The translations under genes were made by a program, and so were the position numbers. Positions 11,590-24,200 of a DNA stretch of 64,000 bases are shown piece after piece (position 1 is the stretch's first letter; each line of letters begins with the position of its first letter). The notes under the pieces are model-generated. The model worked only from the letters and a program-made list of their open reading frames with translations, was not told the DNA's origin and searched no databases. The DNA is from Toxoplasma gondii ME49 (lineage: Eukaryota; Apicomplexa; Conoidasida; Eucoccidiorida; Sarcocystidae): NCBI RefSeq assembly GCF_000006565.2, contig NC_031476.1, positions 5,951,900-6,015,899 of the forward strand. The letters are read 5' to 3'.

Positions 11590-14500
11590 TCACATTCGAG
11601 ACAGACAGGAATATTTGACCGAGTGAGGACCCAAGTACACGCCCACATAAATGGAATTCAAGAAGCAAAAAAACCTCGACGTAGTCACCAAGAAGCGTAC
11701 CTTCTTCTCTTTCTTCTCCTCGCTGGCTCGCTTGTTCTCCACTTTGTTGTTGATGAGGTTATGCAGGGCCAGCACGGAGCGCACTACGCTGCCTGCACAG
11801 AGAAGCAACGCTAGAAAACAGAAACTGAAGAGGTTTTTTTTCGCCAACTGACCTCCCAAACTTTCGGCGCGACCGCTGAGACTCTATATTCACTCTTTTT
11901 TAGCGAACGTGTCTCGAAGGCGAGGCGCAACATCGAACAGTGCGGGGACATAGAGAGGGTCTTCATCAAAAAAGAACCAACCTAGTGCGGGGTACGCACC
12001 CAGATAGAGATTCAGCATCGTGTCATTGGCCTGAATGGTAAAGGCTTCGATAAGCTCCGGATCGCTCAAGTCGGGGAGCAAGTTGAAGATATCCTGCATC
12101 ATGGGAGCACGCAACAGGGAAGACTACATAAACATACTGACAGAGCAAAGCGCCCTTCTTTGCTTAGCTCGTCTGGAAGTTTATTACACACGGCCAGCAT
12201 GGCGTTCCGCGCATCTGCCTGTTGAAGGGGACAGACTCAGCGACAGGGGTGCGCCCGTTCATTGCCAATCAGGGGCAAAAGTAAAGTCGGCCAAAAGAAC
12301 TAAGTGCTTCGCCGAGGTCCTCTCCCCTCGGCTGCACAAACATCTCGCTTCTCTCCGCGAAAATATTCTCCGCCGCCGGACACGAACCTGGATGGTGTAC
12401 ATGATGTTCGGGTTCGCGACAATTTTCTTGTTCGCTGCATCCTGGAGGTACGCGTAGATCTCCTGGATCTTTCCAATCAACAACTTCAGAGCAGACAGTT
12501 TGTCGGCAACCTGAGAGAGGAATGCAGTCAAGTCGCAGCAAGGATCTGAGATAACGGCGGGGTGCGCATCGCATAACTGGAGGCGTATTCAGTACCCTAC
12601 GTACTGTACTGTGTCTGGCTCTTCGGTTCGACTTATTGCAGTGTCAACACGAAACATCGACTACGCCGGTATACGACAGACATCGTGTACCTACTGTACC
12701 TAGTGTATATGTAATACATTTGTTTTTTAGAGAGTGCATGTTGTATAGGTATTGCCTATAGTGTCTATATTTTTTATTTACACCAGCGCATGCTGAGAGA
12801 AGAAGAAAGCGAGACGGAGACTATCGACAAGTGAAGTCCAGCGGCACGCGGCGAAGCGGCAGAGACAAGAAGGAAAAAACAGAAAGCACAGAGACAAAGA
12901 CAAAAGTACAGAAAGGCGAAACGGGAAGCCGAAACAGTTGATGCTGCTTCTGTTCTTCAACTAAATCGTCTACTCCTTGGTTTCGTTCTTCTTCGAGCTT
13001 CTCGCCCAATTTTCGCCACACTAGTCCTCTGTCACGCTTGACTTCTCGGTGACCATTGTAGTAATCGCAGTAAGTGAAGTGACCTCCGGCGTAGAGTTAA
13101 GACAACAACATCTGTCTACAAGCTGGACAAGTACTCCCCTTCCCACTGGTCTTCTGTACGGAATCCTCAGGGCCAGTTTTCTACATTGAAACCTTTTGCT
13201 TCTCTTTTCAGACGTTTCGTCGCCTTGGGTCGCTCACGCGTGTGGCGAGAGTGGAAGTCGAAGCGTTTTTCAGATCCCTCAAAAGATGCTCCACGCCAAC
13301 TTCCTCCGCTTCCAGGGCGCCTGCAAAGAAAGGGTCAGGTCTAGCCAAAAGAAACACACCATTTTAACACCCTCGAGCGTGAATGCGGCCACACCAATAC
13401 CTCCACAAAAGAGATGCTTTTCCATCAGAAAACTCTTCAAAGAATCTATGCACATCTAACAATCTGTACCAATCTATCGACATGTGCATGTTTTGCGTCT
13501 ATCCATGGATGTCTATCCAGTCTAAGTCCGAGGCTCTTTGCTCTCCAACGTCGAAACGGGGGAGGAGGCAGCTCTGGCAGAAATACCGTGGCATCAAGTA
13601 AAATGAATACGTCTAGTTCGTGTACCTACAGATCGATGACGCCCTCCTCCCTCCCTGTTACATCTCTTCTACAGTTGTCCTCTGCCGGCTTCCTCAAATC
13701 CCTTTCGTCGCCACTCTACCTTGTTTCTCCCGTGTCTCAAGCTCCCCTTTGTCTTGCTAGTTCGTTGCCCCGTCGGAGTGTCAGTTGCTCTTCCTCTGTT
13801 CACTGTAAACGTATCACTCACCGATCGTGGAAGCAACGTGGACAAACGTTCTGCGGAAAGTTCGGTCGCTTGTCGGCTGCTCGAAAGAGTAGTAAGCCTT
13901 TGTGGGGACGACGGAGTCCTGGGTGACGAAGAAAAAGATTCATTTGACTCACAGTTCTTGCGAGCTGGAATTGCTCTTTGCTCTCCCGAAGAGTTTTCTC
14001 CACCGTCTTCCCTGTCTCCATACACATGCCTTTCCTCCTGTTCTTTCTCTCCTCTCGTCACTCCCCCTCCTTTGCCCTCTTTTTGGGCAGATACATACGC
14101 ACCTCTATTTATTCATTCTTACATATAGGCAGTTCAGGACTGTGGTGTATACAGAGATGCATGTGGATCTCGATGCAACGATTCGCGTCCATCTCGAAGA
14201 CGACGCTCGCCACACCGGCTGTCTGACTTTCTCAGTTCTTCGCTCTCTGTGCACTTCCTCGCCTCCTCAGTGGACGCGGCTTTCTCTTACTTTTGGGTTG
14301 ATGTCAACGATGACATACACCGGATTTGGGGTGTATCGTCTGAAGATTTCGTGGATTTCCAAGTCCGTCATGCGGACCTGAGGGCCGGTGCTGTACCAGC
14401 CGAGAACTCTCTCGCGTGTGTTGACCTAGCAAGCACACAGACATCGGGGATCTCCCCAGACGCGATTCTGAGCAGCAGCGCCACCGTCCTGGGAAGAGGC

Positions 14501-16090
14501 ATCTCTGAACGAGCTGCAATCTGGCCATGCGAGTCACGCAGCCCCCCGGGTGCACAATAATGCACCAAGAGAAACACGGGAGGAGATGCGCTCGGGAAGA
14601 GAAGACAGGGGAGACCGCGAGAGAGGAAACGGCGCAGAGGCAATTGCGCAGAGGCAACTGCAGATGAAGTCGCGCGTTCGTGAGAGCTACGCCTTCAAAT
14701 CGCGACAACGCTCACCTTCTTGAACATGTGGTAGAGATGTTCGTGGTAGTTTCGGTCCAAATACCACACATTCGGATCTTTCGGGTCTTCCTCAAAAGGC
14801 AGTGCGAAACTGTTCGTCACGTGAATTTCTCCATCGGAGATCTCCCCCAACAGCGTGCCTACGACTCGCCTGCTCGTCCCTGCATCCAGACGCAAAGATG
14901 CGCGAAAAAAAGAACACAGAGCGACTATATATCTTGCAGCGATGTCACCTACACGCACCCCCACCCACCAGGTAGTACAGTCGTAGCACAACCCCTTCGT
15001 TCCTTCTACACAGGTAAGCCGCAAAGGCAAACGAGAAAAGATCGATTTCGCATCGCACTCCTCGAAACTGCATGCAGGCCCACAAGTGACGCCCGTCCAC
15101 ATCTCTGCCGCCAGACACACACTTCACATGAAGGCGTTCACTACGCCCTCTCATGAAACGGAATTGCCAAGAGCTCTGAGTCTACGTCTGCGCGGGAGCT
15201 AACTCCTAACTAGCTGTATCTTGAAAGGAAACGGTAGCGGGGAACGAGACAACAGAAATTGGATCGAGGGGAAAACGTCGGATAACGGCAGAACCAGAGA
15301 TGAATGCAGATGTATTTATCTATGCATATGGATATACACACAGATCGAAGAAAGAGGGTCGCGAATAAGAGAGACACCAAGAGTTGAAAGCCAGCCAAAA
15401 AATACCTCGAGCGACACGGTTGTAGTGGTCCACGACGGAGAGGAGGACGATAGGGTGTACGACGACCTGAGAATCCAGACGTTCATCCGAAAGAGCATTT
15501 GAAGGTTCGTAGAGGGGAAGGAGGAAGCAAAAAGGGAACTGAAAAGCGCTAGGAAGAACTCACAACACGGCAAGACGGTGAGCGCGCGAAGACCAAAGAA
15601 GGAAACAGAACAAAAAGGGGAAGCAACGTGACGTTGTTTCGTTGCGACAGAAAACAGGACACAGGCATGCGATCATAGACGGCAAAGGGAGCACGCGAGC
15701 AGCATGCGGAACGAAGAGCAGAACGAACGCGAGTGCCAGCCGACTGGAGAAGGAACTTCCCTAAATGCGTGCACGCGCAGATGCGCATACAAATTCGCAT
15801 GCAGAAACACAAGCATTTCGACATGGTGGAGATTGTAGAGGTCTTTGGCTCTTTCACGAATTCGACACAGACACACCAGGTGCCGGAGGCATGGAATGCG
15901 CGCGTTGTCGCCCCTCACAAGCGCATTTGTTCCTTCGAGATCCACAGCCACAACAGGGGCAAGGAGCACAGTACAACAGACTCACAGTTTTGCTGGCTAC
16001 GAGGCCGGCAACAGAGGCAAACGAGGAAAGGGAATCGAGCTGCGGCTCGCCGCTTGCCGCAGCAGCCGTTTTCGACGAGTTCTCGCTCAT
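11590..16090 (-). CDS. RPN8: 26S proteasome regulatory subunit Rpn8 (PSMD7), MPN-domain lid subunit
   Basis: Rpn8 is the non-catalytic MPN partner of the deubiquitinase Rpn11 in the proteasome lid. Nine exons close in phase to about 354 residues: 16090-15986, 15466-15406, 14879-14716, 14425-14291, 13918-13822, 13320-13238, 12510-12388, 12093-12000 and 11792-11590. Family landmarks appear in order: [89 protein letters not shown], then C-terminal helices with [18 protein letters not shown] and [14 protein letters not shown]. The GWYSTGP segment replaces the His-x-His zinc motif of active JAMM enzymes, as expected for Rpn8. The start at 16090 (MSENSS) fits the family; an in-frame Met lies 24 bases upstream. 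The donor after exon 7 (GTTCGT) is weak. After the usual Lys/Glu-rich end, the frame continues 36 residues to a stop, which may be a real tail or a missed final intron. Confidence 0.95.
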
Positions 16091-18262
16091 TTCGTGAAAC
16101 AAGGCAGATCGCAAAGACGCTTTGATGCTGAAGCTTCGATACTTCTGACTCCGTGAGTCGAAAGGGAGACGTCGTCCACCAGATAGAATGTGAGACGGCC
16201 AGCGTGTCTCGACAGCTCAGACACTTCGGACCGCTAGGGGGCGGATTTTGACGCGCAGTAGATCATCGCCTTTCACAAGTAGAAGGCTCGTCACGTATGT
16301 CGCGAGAGACATCGAACACCGGAAAAAGAGAGAAGCAGATCTCGACTCCGGTGTACATTTGCAGGCAAGAGAAGAGAGAAACGAACGAATGGAGAGGGAG
16401 GACGGAGGGGACGCGCTCGATAAAGGTCAGGGCACCTGGCGGTGGGCTGACGCGGCTCCCCGGACCGTTGAGAAGGAAATGCAGCAACGCAGCAACTGAA
16501 AGAAAACAGCTACACAATAAATGAAACAGAGCGAGAGAGGCAACCGGCAAGACAAGAGGAATGCGTCCGTCCTCAGTAGAATTCGCACGGAGACCGGAAG
16601 AGGCACTGCTTCTGAGAGACCAGAACGAGTTGCAGGAGGCTCACAGAACCAACAATAAATTCACTTTGAAAGCAAAAAACGTGGACAGAAATGTGAGTGG
16701 ACAAAAAAGACAAAAAGGGCCATTTGCTGGACATGCACAGAAGCTCCTCCCCTACTGACTGAAAACGGGTACAGGCACACGCGTGGAAGGTTGGTACCCA
16801 GCGACTACGGGGTTTGCACAGCACATAGAAAAAACAACAGGATAAGTCTGGCAGAAGTGCCACGGGGTTTTCAAGAAGTCGGTTCGCGAGACTGTGTTCC
16901 GGAGAAAACACTCTTGGTGGAAGACCCGCCGTTCCGTTCTGCTCCTATCGTGTCGTCCTCTCCTGTGTCCGCAGTCAAGATCCGTACGCATTCGTCTGGA
17001 ATTTGACGGAAAGCTGTCTTTGACTGAGGACTCCCGGAACGCAGAAACATACAAGAAGGAAGGAAATGAAGAATCACGGAAGACGGCGTCGATGACTTTT
17101 GCGAAAATTCACGTAGACACACAATCACGGGAGAGCTTTCCTGGTCGCTCTCCTCAGGCCGACCTTGGTGGTGGAGAGAGTGCATGCAGTGACCAGAAGG
17201 AGTGGCACGACGTTTCGATTATCGTCGAGCTTTTGAACCATGAGGAACGGCTTCCTTCCCGAAAAGTACACATCCTATGAACGGAGGTGCCGGAAAATGT
17301 GCTATCCAGCCTCATCTTTCTTTGTGGCAGACAAACACAAAGCGGGCGGGGTGTACATCCACCCGACGTCAGGCTGCAGAGCCAAAGGCTGCTGCCCGAC
17401 AGCGGCGAGCACTTCAGCCTTTTCGCCCTTATCCGACGTCGTGAACTTCTCCTGAAGTTTCTCGCGTTATATTTGCTTTTCACTCATCTGCACACTGCAC
17501 AGATTACCCAGAATATCGGTATTTGCCCGAGGCTTGCTGCTGTTTTGGACGGAAAACCAGGAATGGTGGGCCGCCGTGCCCACAGCACCGTTTCGACGCT
17601 GGCTTGGCGAGCGGTCGCTTGCCACATTGAGGGATTTCAACGTGGAAAACGAAGCTGTTGATGCGGCGCTTCCTTTTTTCTTCTCTCGTTTCATAGCGCG
17701 CGCGTCTTGTCAAGACATCAAGTCTGTCGGACAGTGGGACGTTTTTCGCCAAGCCGTCCTGTTGCCCGAGTTACAAGACACGCAAGACTGAGGTTTCTGC
17801 CGTTTGTGAGTTTTTTTGTACACCCCACTGTGACATGTCTCCTGCACGGCTTACCTCTTAACCAAGTGCATCATTGTATTTGTTTGAGAATCCGCGCGCT
17901 GCAGCTTTCACAAGAGGCGACCGTTCCGTGAAGGAGAAACTCCATATCTGTGCCCTGCTGGGGGCCCCCTCATCTGCCACGAAGACCTCTTCCGAACCTC
18001 TCAATTCAGCCACACAACCCCGTCTTCCTTTTTCTCCAGATACTGCAGCTTGCCTTCGATACGTAAAAACGGATTATCCTTTCCTCACCATGCGGCTCAT
18101 CGTTTTACAGCTCCTGGCTCTCTCCCTTGTTTCCGCCATCTCCCCTTACTCCCTGTCGCCGCCACGCTCGTCTTCCCTTCGTCCCCATCTTGCCTCTCTT
18201 GTGTCTCCTGACTCTTTCTTCTTTCTCGTCTCGTACCCTTAGCCTCTCTATTGACTTCCGAA
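16091..18262. promoter_or_regulatory. Divergent intergenic/promoter region (Rpn8 and actin-related gene)
   Basis: The 2.2 kb between two divergently oriented starts contains only short reading frames that do not join to either gene in phase. It should hold both promoters and 5' untranslated regions. The actin-related start is placed at 18263 because the first actin-fold strand (HVVVVVLEIGS) follows it in frame. Confidence 0.5.
16191..16197. promoter_or_regulatory. Candidate WGAGACG promoter motif upstream of Rpn8
   Basis: TGAGACG lies about 100 bases upstream of the Rpn8 start codon, in the divergent region shared with the actin-related gene. WGAGACG is an established over-represented promoter element in Toxoplasma and can act in either orientation. 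A single 7-mer match can occur by chance, so this is only a candidate. Confidence 0.3.
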
Positions 18263-21200
18263 ATGGAGGCAACTCCAAAAGCCTGTGTTGCTCCTCCGGA
18301 CATCCGCTTCCCTGAAGGCGACATTGGTGAAGATCAGAGAGTCAGAGAAAGAGAAACAGAGGGACTTCTTGGAGGAAGTGTCAAAAGAAAAAGATGCCGT
18401 TCGAGATCAGATGATCAGTCATATGCGACTGAAGCGTTTGACGAAGAGGCGGGAGACCATGTCGTTGTCGTTGTCCTCGAAATCGGGAGCAGGTGCGCCT
18501 TCGATCCGATAGAAAAGACCGGCTTCTACATATCGTTCCACCAAACGCCCTTTCTCGTTCTTTTTTCCGTACATGCGTCGCCTGAGTTTCTGACTGCCCT
18601 CCAGAAACGTCTTGTATGATCCCTCTTCCTGGCGTTCGCGTATGCGTCCTTTCGCGTTTCGCCGTGGCTTTGCTTGCGTCGTTGCTCCTCGGTCAGATAT
18701 CTTTCATCCTTTGCCCGACCGGCTCTCCTTCTCCACTATCCTTTACGAATGGTGTTCGCCCTGTCCTGTCTCGCTCTCAGCGAAATTCGTATTGGCTTCT
18801 CAGGAGACCAAACGCCTAGACATCGCCTGCCTGCGTTCCTCACTCGCATTGTGCAAGCGGCGCCTCACGATGGAGGCCTCATCTCTCCTCTCTCCTTTCC
18901 AAGGGTACGCGACGTCCGCCAGTCTTTGTGTCCGTATTGATTTGCGAGTCTGCGGCGAAGCTGAGGCTCCCCACAACAGCTAAAGTTTTCTTTTCTACCG
19001 CCGGACATCACACAGTCAAATGTCAAAGCTCTGTCTCAACCCACCTCCTCCCCCTCAGACAAAGATGCCATGAATAGATAGGCAGATTTCTTAGATACAG
19101 ACACTGACGTACGCCTGCTTCCGTACCGACCTCTGTCGCTACTTATATACATATTATTTAGATGTGTATGTATAAGTACACGGAACAGGTGGTGAGATAC
19201 GTACGTACCGAGATGCGCGCGGTGCGCCCCTGGACGCAGGCAGCACACGTTCTCGTTTCTCTCCTTTTTCCTGTCTGGTTGCTTTTTTGTCTCGCTTGAT
19301 TCCGCCACCGTTGACACCAAGCCTGCACATTATTTCCATTCTACTTGGGTGTTCCCGAATCACTCAATTTTGGTTGTCTTTTCAGACGTTCCTGGGAGAA
19401 GACGCTTTCACTGCAGCAACGCAGGCAGCCGAAGATGGCGGCTGTGCGGTTGACGTCATTGCTGCTCATCCGCAGCATCCACTGGCACCTTCTAGGGAAT
19501 CGTACGATAACCTTTTCGTTGTGATAGACGCTGCACTTGACAAGGTAGGCAGCGATTCAAGCAGCACAGAAGAACAGTCTGTTCTCCCTTCTCTCTTCTG
19601 TGCTTTGAATCTCTTTTTCTCTCTCTCCTGTCTCCGTGTGCCCCTCGTCCTGGTCTTCTTCATCACGCAGCAGGTGTAGCGGCTCACGGCTGTGAAGCTG
19701 CTCTCGAGTGGGAGAGACGTCTAACCAACTAGCCAGGTCTCCCGCAGTGGCTGCATACAACGACCTCCGTTTCTCTATTCACATATGTATGTATGTGTTT
19801 GTCTACGAACGCTCCCTGTATCTGTATTCATATATCTGTATAACTATATCTACATATATTTCTGTATCTCTATATAGAGATATCTATATCTATATATATA
19901 TATATATAGATATATTTATACATGTGCATGGTCGTGTATGCCCTGGCTTTCCAGTAGCGGTTTATGTGCCTGGTCGTCTTGCTGTCTTTCCGTTTTCAGC
20001 TTCTGAATGAGTGCGAGCAAGAGGCAGCAGGGCCGATCGCCAGCGGAAAGAACGCGTTCACAGGGTCTCGCGGCAAAGCTGCAAGGCACCAGCCGACTGT
20101 TGAGATTCCCTGGGCACTCCTGGCAGTTGTCCCCGTCATCTGTGACCAACGGCTAGCGACTTGTTTGCTTCGCTGGGCTCTGGAGGCACGACGAGACGTT
20201 TTCGGAGGTAGGCATCGCAGGTCTTGGAGGAAACACTGGTTCCACGTAATGCAAACTTCGTACAGGCCGTGGGAGCGAAGCGACTCTGGTGTTCATCTCA
20301 TTTCAAGGAAATGAAGAACTTTCACTGGTTGTGTTCGTGAAGTGTAATTAGGTCGCCTACGCAGCAGTGCGACTCCGCGCATGCAGCTCAAGGCAAGGTA
20401 AAACGGATTCCTAATGGTTGTAGAAGAACAAAAGGGCAACCCACAGATCGGCCGTTCGTCCAGTCTTCTGACGCACTGTATCCCGCCAATCGAAGAGCGA
20501 GCCACGCTCTATAGGATTTCTGTACATCACCACCCCACTGGACTGCGTACGGCAGCTAAAATTGTTGGATTTCCATATCCTACCCTACGCTACGACATTA
20601 GGTTCTTCACCTAGTCGATATTTTTGGTTTGCTGTCTCCTTGTCTAGTCGCACATTCTTATGCGCGTTAGTTCACGGGACTCAAGAACTGAATAACTGCC
20701 GCTAGAGTGCGTTTTTACTTCGTAGCGGTCCGGCTCTGCTTGAGGTCTCCTTGCGGCAGCCAAGGCCTCCTCCCTAAACCCCAGGAGGTGACGGAGGAGA
20801 ACAAGAGGAAGAGAGTGAAGCTGGCAGGATTTAAAGCTGAGCAATCTGCGTAGCACTCAAGACCGAAGGAAAGGCGAGGCCTGGGACGGGCACATAGAGA
20901 ACCACAGAGAGCCGGGGAGACACAGAGAAGGGAAGGAAGTTGAAGAGCGGAAACGACGTGGTGACGAAGGACACAGTTCGACGAAGACAGAGAGAGCAAG
21001 TGGACAAACAGAATCGAAAAAGAAGCATTGCCGTGGTGTGCTATGCGTTGACGATTCGCTCGTTGAAACGCGAGTCGGGACGCTTAGAGGAAATACGATA
21101 TGTGGGTGGATGGACAAAACGCCATAATTGATCATACCGATATCCGTCCCGATTCGCTACAGCTCCGCCTTATCTGAGAAGTCAAATAGGTTGAAATTGT

Positions 21201-24200
21201 ACAAGATTGACGGTGTCCACCTTTCACCTAAGTTGGTACTCGGCCCGCTAAACGTTGAGGAATTAAACCTGCCAGGGACCGGCAAAAGGATCTGTATGAC
21301 GGAATTGAGCGCTGAAACTCGACCCTTATGGTGAACCGGCATACTCGACAGAAAAACCGAATTGTGTGAGAGTCGCGTTTCCTGTTTGACTTCCTGCAGC
21401 CGTGAAGCTCGTGGCTGACGCTCGAATGGCGGCGTATCACCACCTTCTTCTTCTCCCGGAAGATCAACGGAGTGCCGAGAAAGGTCTGTGTATGCTAAAC
21501 AAAGTCAATCGCTCTCTTTCGCCAGTTTGGAAGAAGACCAAATACTCGATTTGAACAATCCCGTACCGTCCGACCAGATTTCGAGTTATGAACTGAATAC
21601 GATTCCTCCGCTAAGAGGCCATATGGGTGTGTTATGCTGTGCCGCAGTCATGAATAACCCGTTTCTACCTCATAGCCGACGTTTTCGTCACTTACCAGTG
21701 TCCTAGGCGACCTAGGACAGACACGGCTGAAGACAGCTGAACGCCTGGGACTTCAATGTCCTCCAGGACTTCGTGATTTGCTCAGTTTCGGTTGGTCGCT
21801 TCATCAACTGCTGTTATTACTCTCCGGGCGCGGGGGTGGATACACTGACACATGTGGATTTGATTTCTCCTGCATTCACACACCGGCTTTGTCATTTTAT
21901 CTTCGAAAGCGGTGGCGTTCAATCCAGGTGGTTTGTTGGCTTTCTGTTGTCGCCAGGATGTCCGTGTGGTATTCACGACGATGAAGCTTGTTGAGTAACA
22001 CACCGACGCAGAAGAGAATGCTGCCGTTCGTCGGACGTTCTCGCTTTTGTGTCTCTCTCTCGGTTTCGTCTCGACCCTCAGGGCTCCTCGTAGTCGACGC
22101 CGGCGAGACAGCTGTCCGCGTGCTGCCAGTCACCGGCCATGCACTCACGCCGGGGACGCATGCGCTTCAGCAGTCGGAGGTGGCGGGAAGTTTGTTGACT
22201 TCTCTCGTTCTCTTTCATCAGGAGAGGCGCGGGGAAGGGATTCGCGGGGTCCAGCGAGGCATGACTTGGAGAGAGGCGATGCGGTACAAGGAACAGTGTT
22301 GTTTTGCCAGGTGAGAAGCGGACACAAGAGGCTGGACGAAGACAGCAGAGGCCACAGAAGACCCGCGGGGAAGGGAAGGTGAAGCGAGAGCATCCCGAGA
22401 GGGGGAAAACGCACAGGAGCAGATCCTAAGGAGATACGAAGAAAGATGAGAAAGTCAGGAGAAAAGAAAGAATGTGCGAAGGGGCGGAACGCACGTGCCA
22501 AGCGGCTGAGGCATGCCATAGGCGCCTCACAATTCTGCGGTTTACCTGGATCGCTCCGGACGAGCTCGCCACCCTTTGAAGTTGAGGAGGGTCCACCGTG
22601 TTGGCGTCGGAGGGGTCTGCTCCTGCCTCGGCCTTGGTCTCCGCATGCAAGTGTACAATCAGGGAAACTGCGAGTGGATCGTTGAAACAGCTGTATAGCA
22701 GTGGATGCCATCTGCAGTCTGACGCTCCCGCGAAGTCACCGAAAGAGAGAAAGCTACGCAGATGCGAGCGTGACCAGCATCACCGTGCGGGCGGGATAGG
22801 TCTTGAGAGCGGAGTGCTTGTGGGCTCGATTCTGTGGCGTGCCGAGTTCTGGAAAGCAGGTTCGTTGCCGGTTTCGGTGTCCTCTTTTCCCTGCAGTCTG
22901 AGTCCGTCTGTCGATCTCCAGCTTCACAGAAGGCACCGGCAACTTCAGCCGCCTTTCGTCACCGGGTGCGACTCTCAACCTAGAAGCGCGACCGCCGCAT
23001 GCGGTGCTAGAGCGGACTTTATCCGAAACCGGGAGTTTCTGTTTTTCGCATCATTTTGTCAATGGAGCGTCAGTAACGATGAAACGAAAGAGAGCCAGCA
23101 CGGTTCTCGGAAGGCAAAAGTAGACCCTTTCACAGACGGCTGAACAGGCGACTGCCGGAACACTTTGAGCGTTCGTCTACGTCTCTTCGTTTCGAGTTTG
23201 CCCTGTGTCTCCTTTCTGAGGAACGACTCTTTTACTGCACTTTGACAAGTCTCTAGTCGTCTCTTGCGGGCGCGCCCCTTCTCGCGTCGCCTCGCTTTTG
23301 TCTTCATCCTCTTTCCCTTCTCTTCCCCAGGACTTGTTTGTTATGCTTTTCCCCTCCTTCTGTAGTTGTGTGCTGGTCCTGCCTCCCTGCGTGTGCCGTG
23401 TATTTGTGCAGGAACCTCGTGCGCCAGCCGTCGACCGACGCCTTTCTGTTCCCAGAGATCTTTTTCACTCCTCAGCTGCTGCGGAATGCGAACCTTTCTC
23501 CGATTGTGAACTCCACATCGGTGAGTCTCTCTGGGGTCCATCAGAGTCGTGCTCGAGGAAAGACACACAAAGCCTCTTGTCAACCTAATTTGGTTCCTTC
23601 ATGGCTCTCTTCGCTTGCCGTCTCTGAGGTCCCTGCGCCGTTGCCTAACCTTTCTCGGACTCACCTGTTTCCCTGCTCGTTCGCGGCGGAAAGGAACTTC
23701 TCTCCACGTATCGGCTCTCTGTCCCCCACCAGAGCACAGCTTTTTTTTCTGAAGTTGAACGGAACAACTGTTCTCCTTTTCCGAGACCTGAAACTCACTT
23801 CAGGAGCGAGGCTACCAATGGACCATAAACTCTGTACAGCGTGCAAATGTTCTGCTTTTCCAAGGAGACCCTGGATACCACCACTCCACACACACCTCTG
23901 AGAGCCGATCGGCTTGAGCTAGGCACAAGGAATTTGTCGCTTTCCTCCTGGCTGGGAGGTGACTGTCGTACAGTCGCGACGCTTTTGCCTGACATTCGTT
24001 CTCAGTAAAGCAGACAGACAGCGGGCGACCGACCTATCTCGGCTCAGCAGTCTGAGCCAATGACCAAGTGGTTCACTTCGTTCCGCTTTAGACAGCTGGA
24101 AACAACGCGCTCTGTGCGCCCTGACAGAGACTCCACACTTGCAACTGTTTTCGGCAGTCCAGTGGGATGGTGAGGAACAGCAGCCGTATGAAGACCTCGG

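Noticed and set aside
13669..14061. A 130-codon minus-strand frame in the middle of the Rpn8 gene
   Set aside because: The real exon here (13822-13918) uses a different frame, which encodes the conserved [10 protein letters not shown] and FVHVASTIG segments and joins its neighbours in phase.
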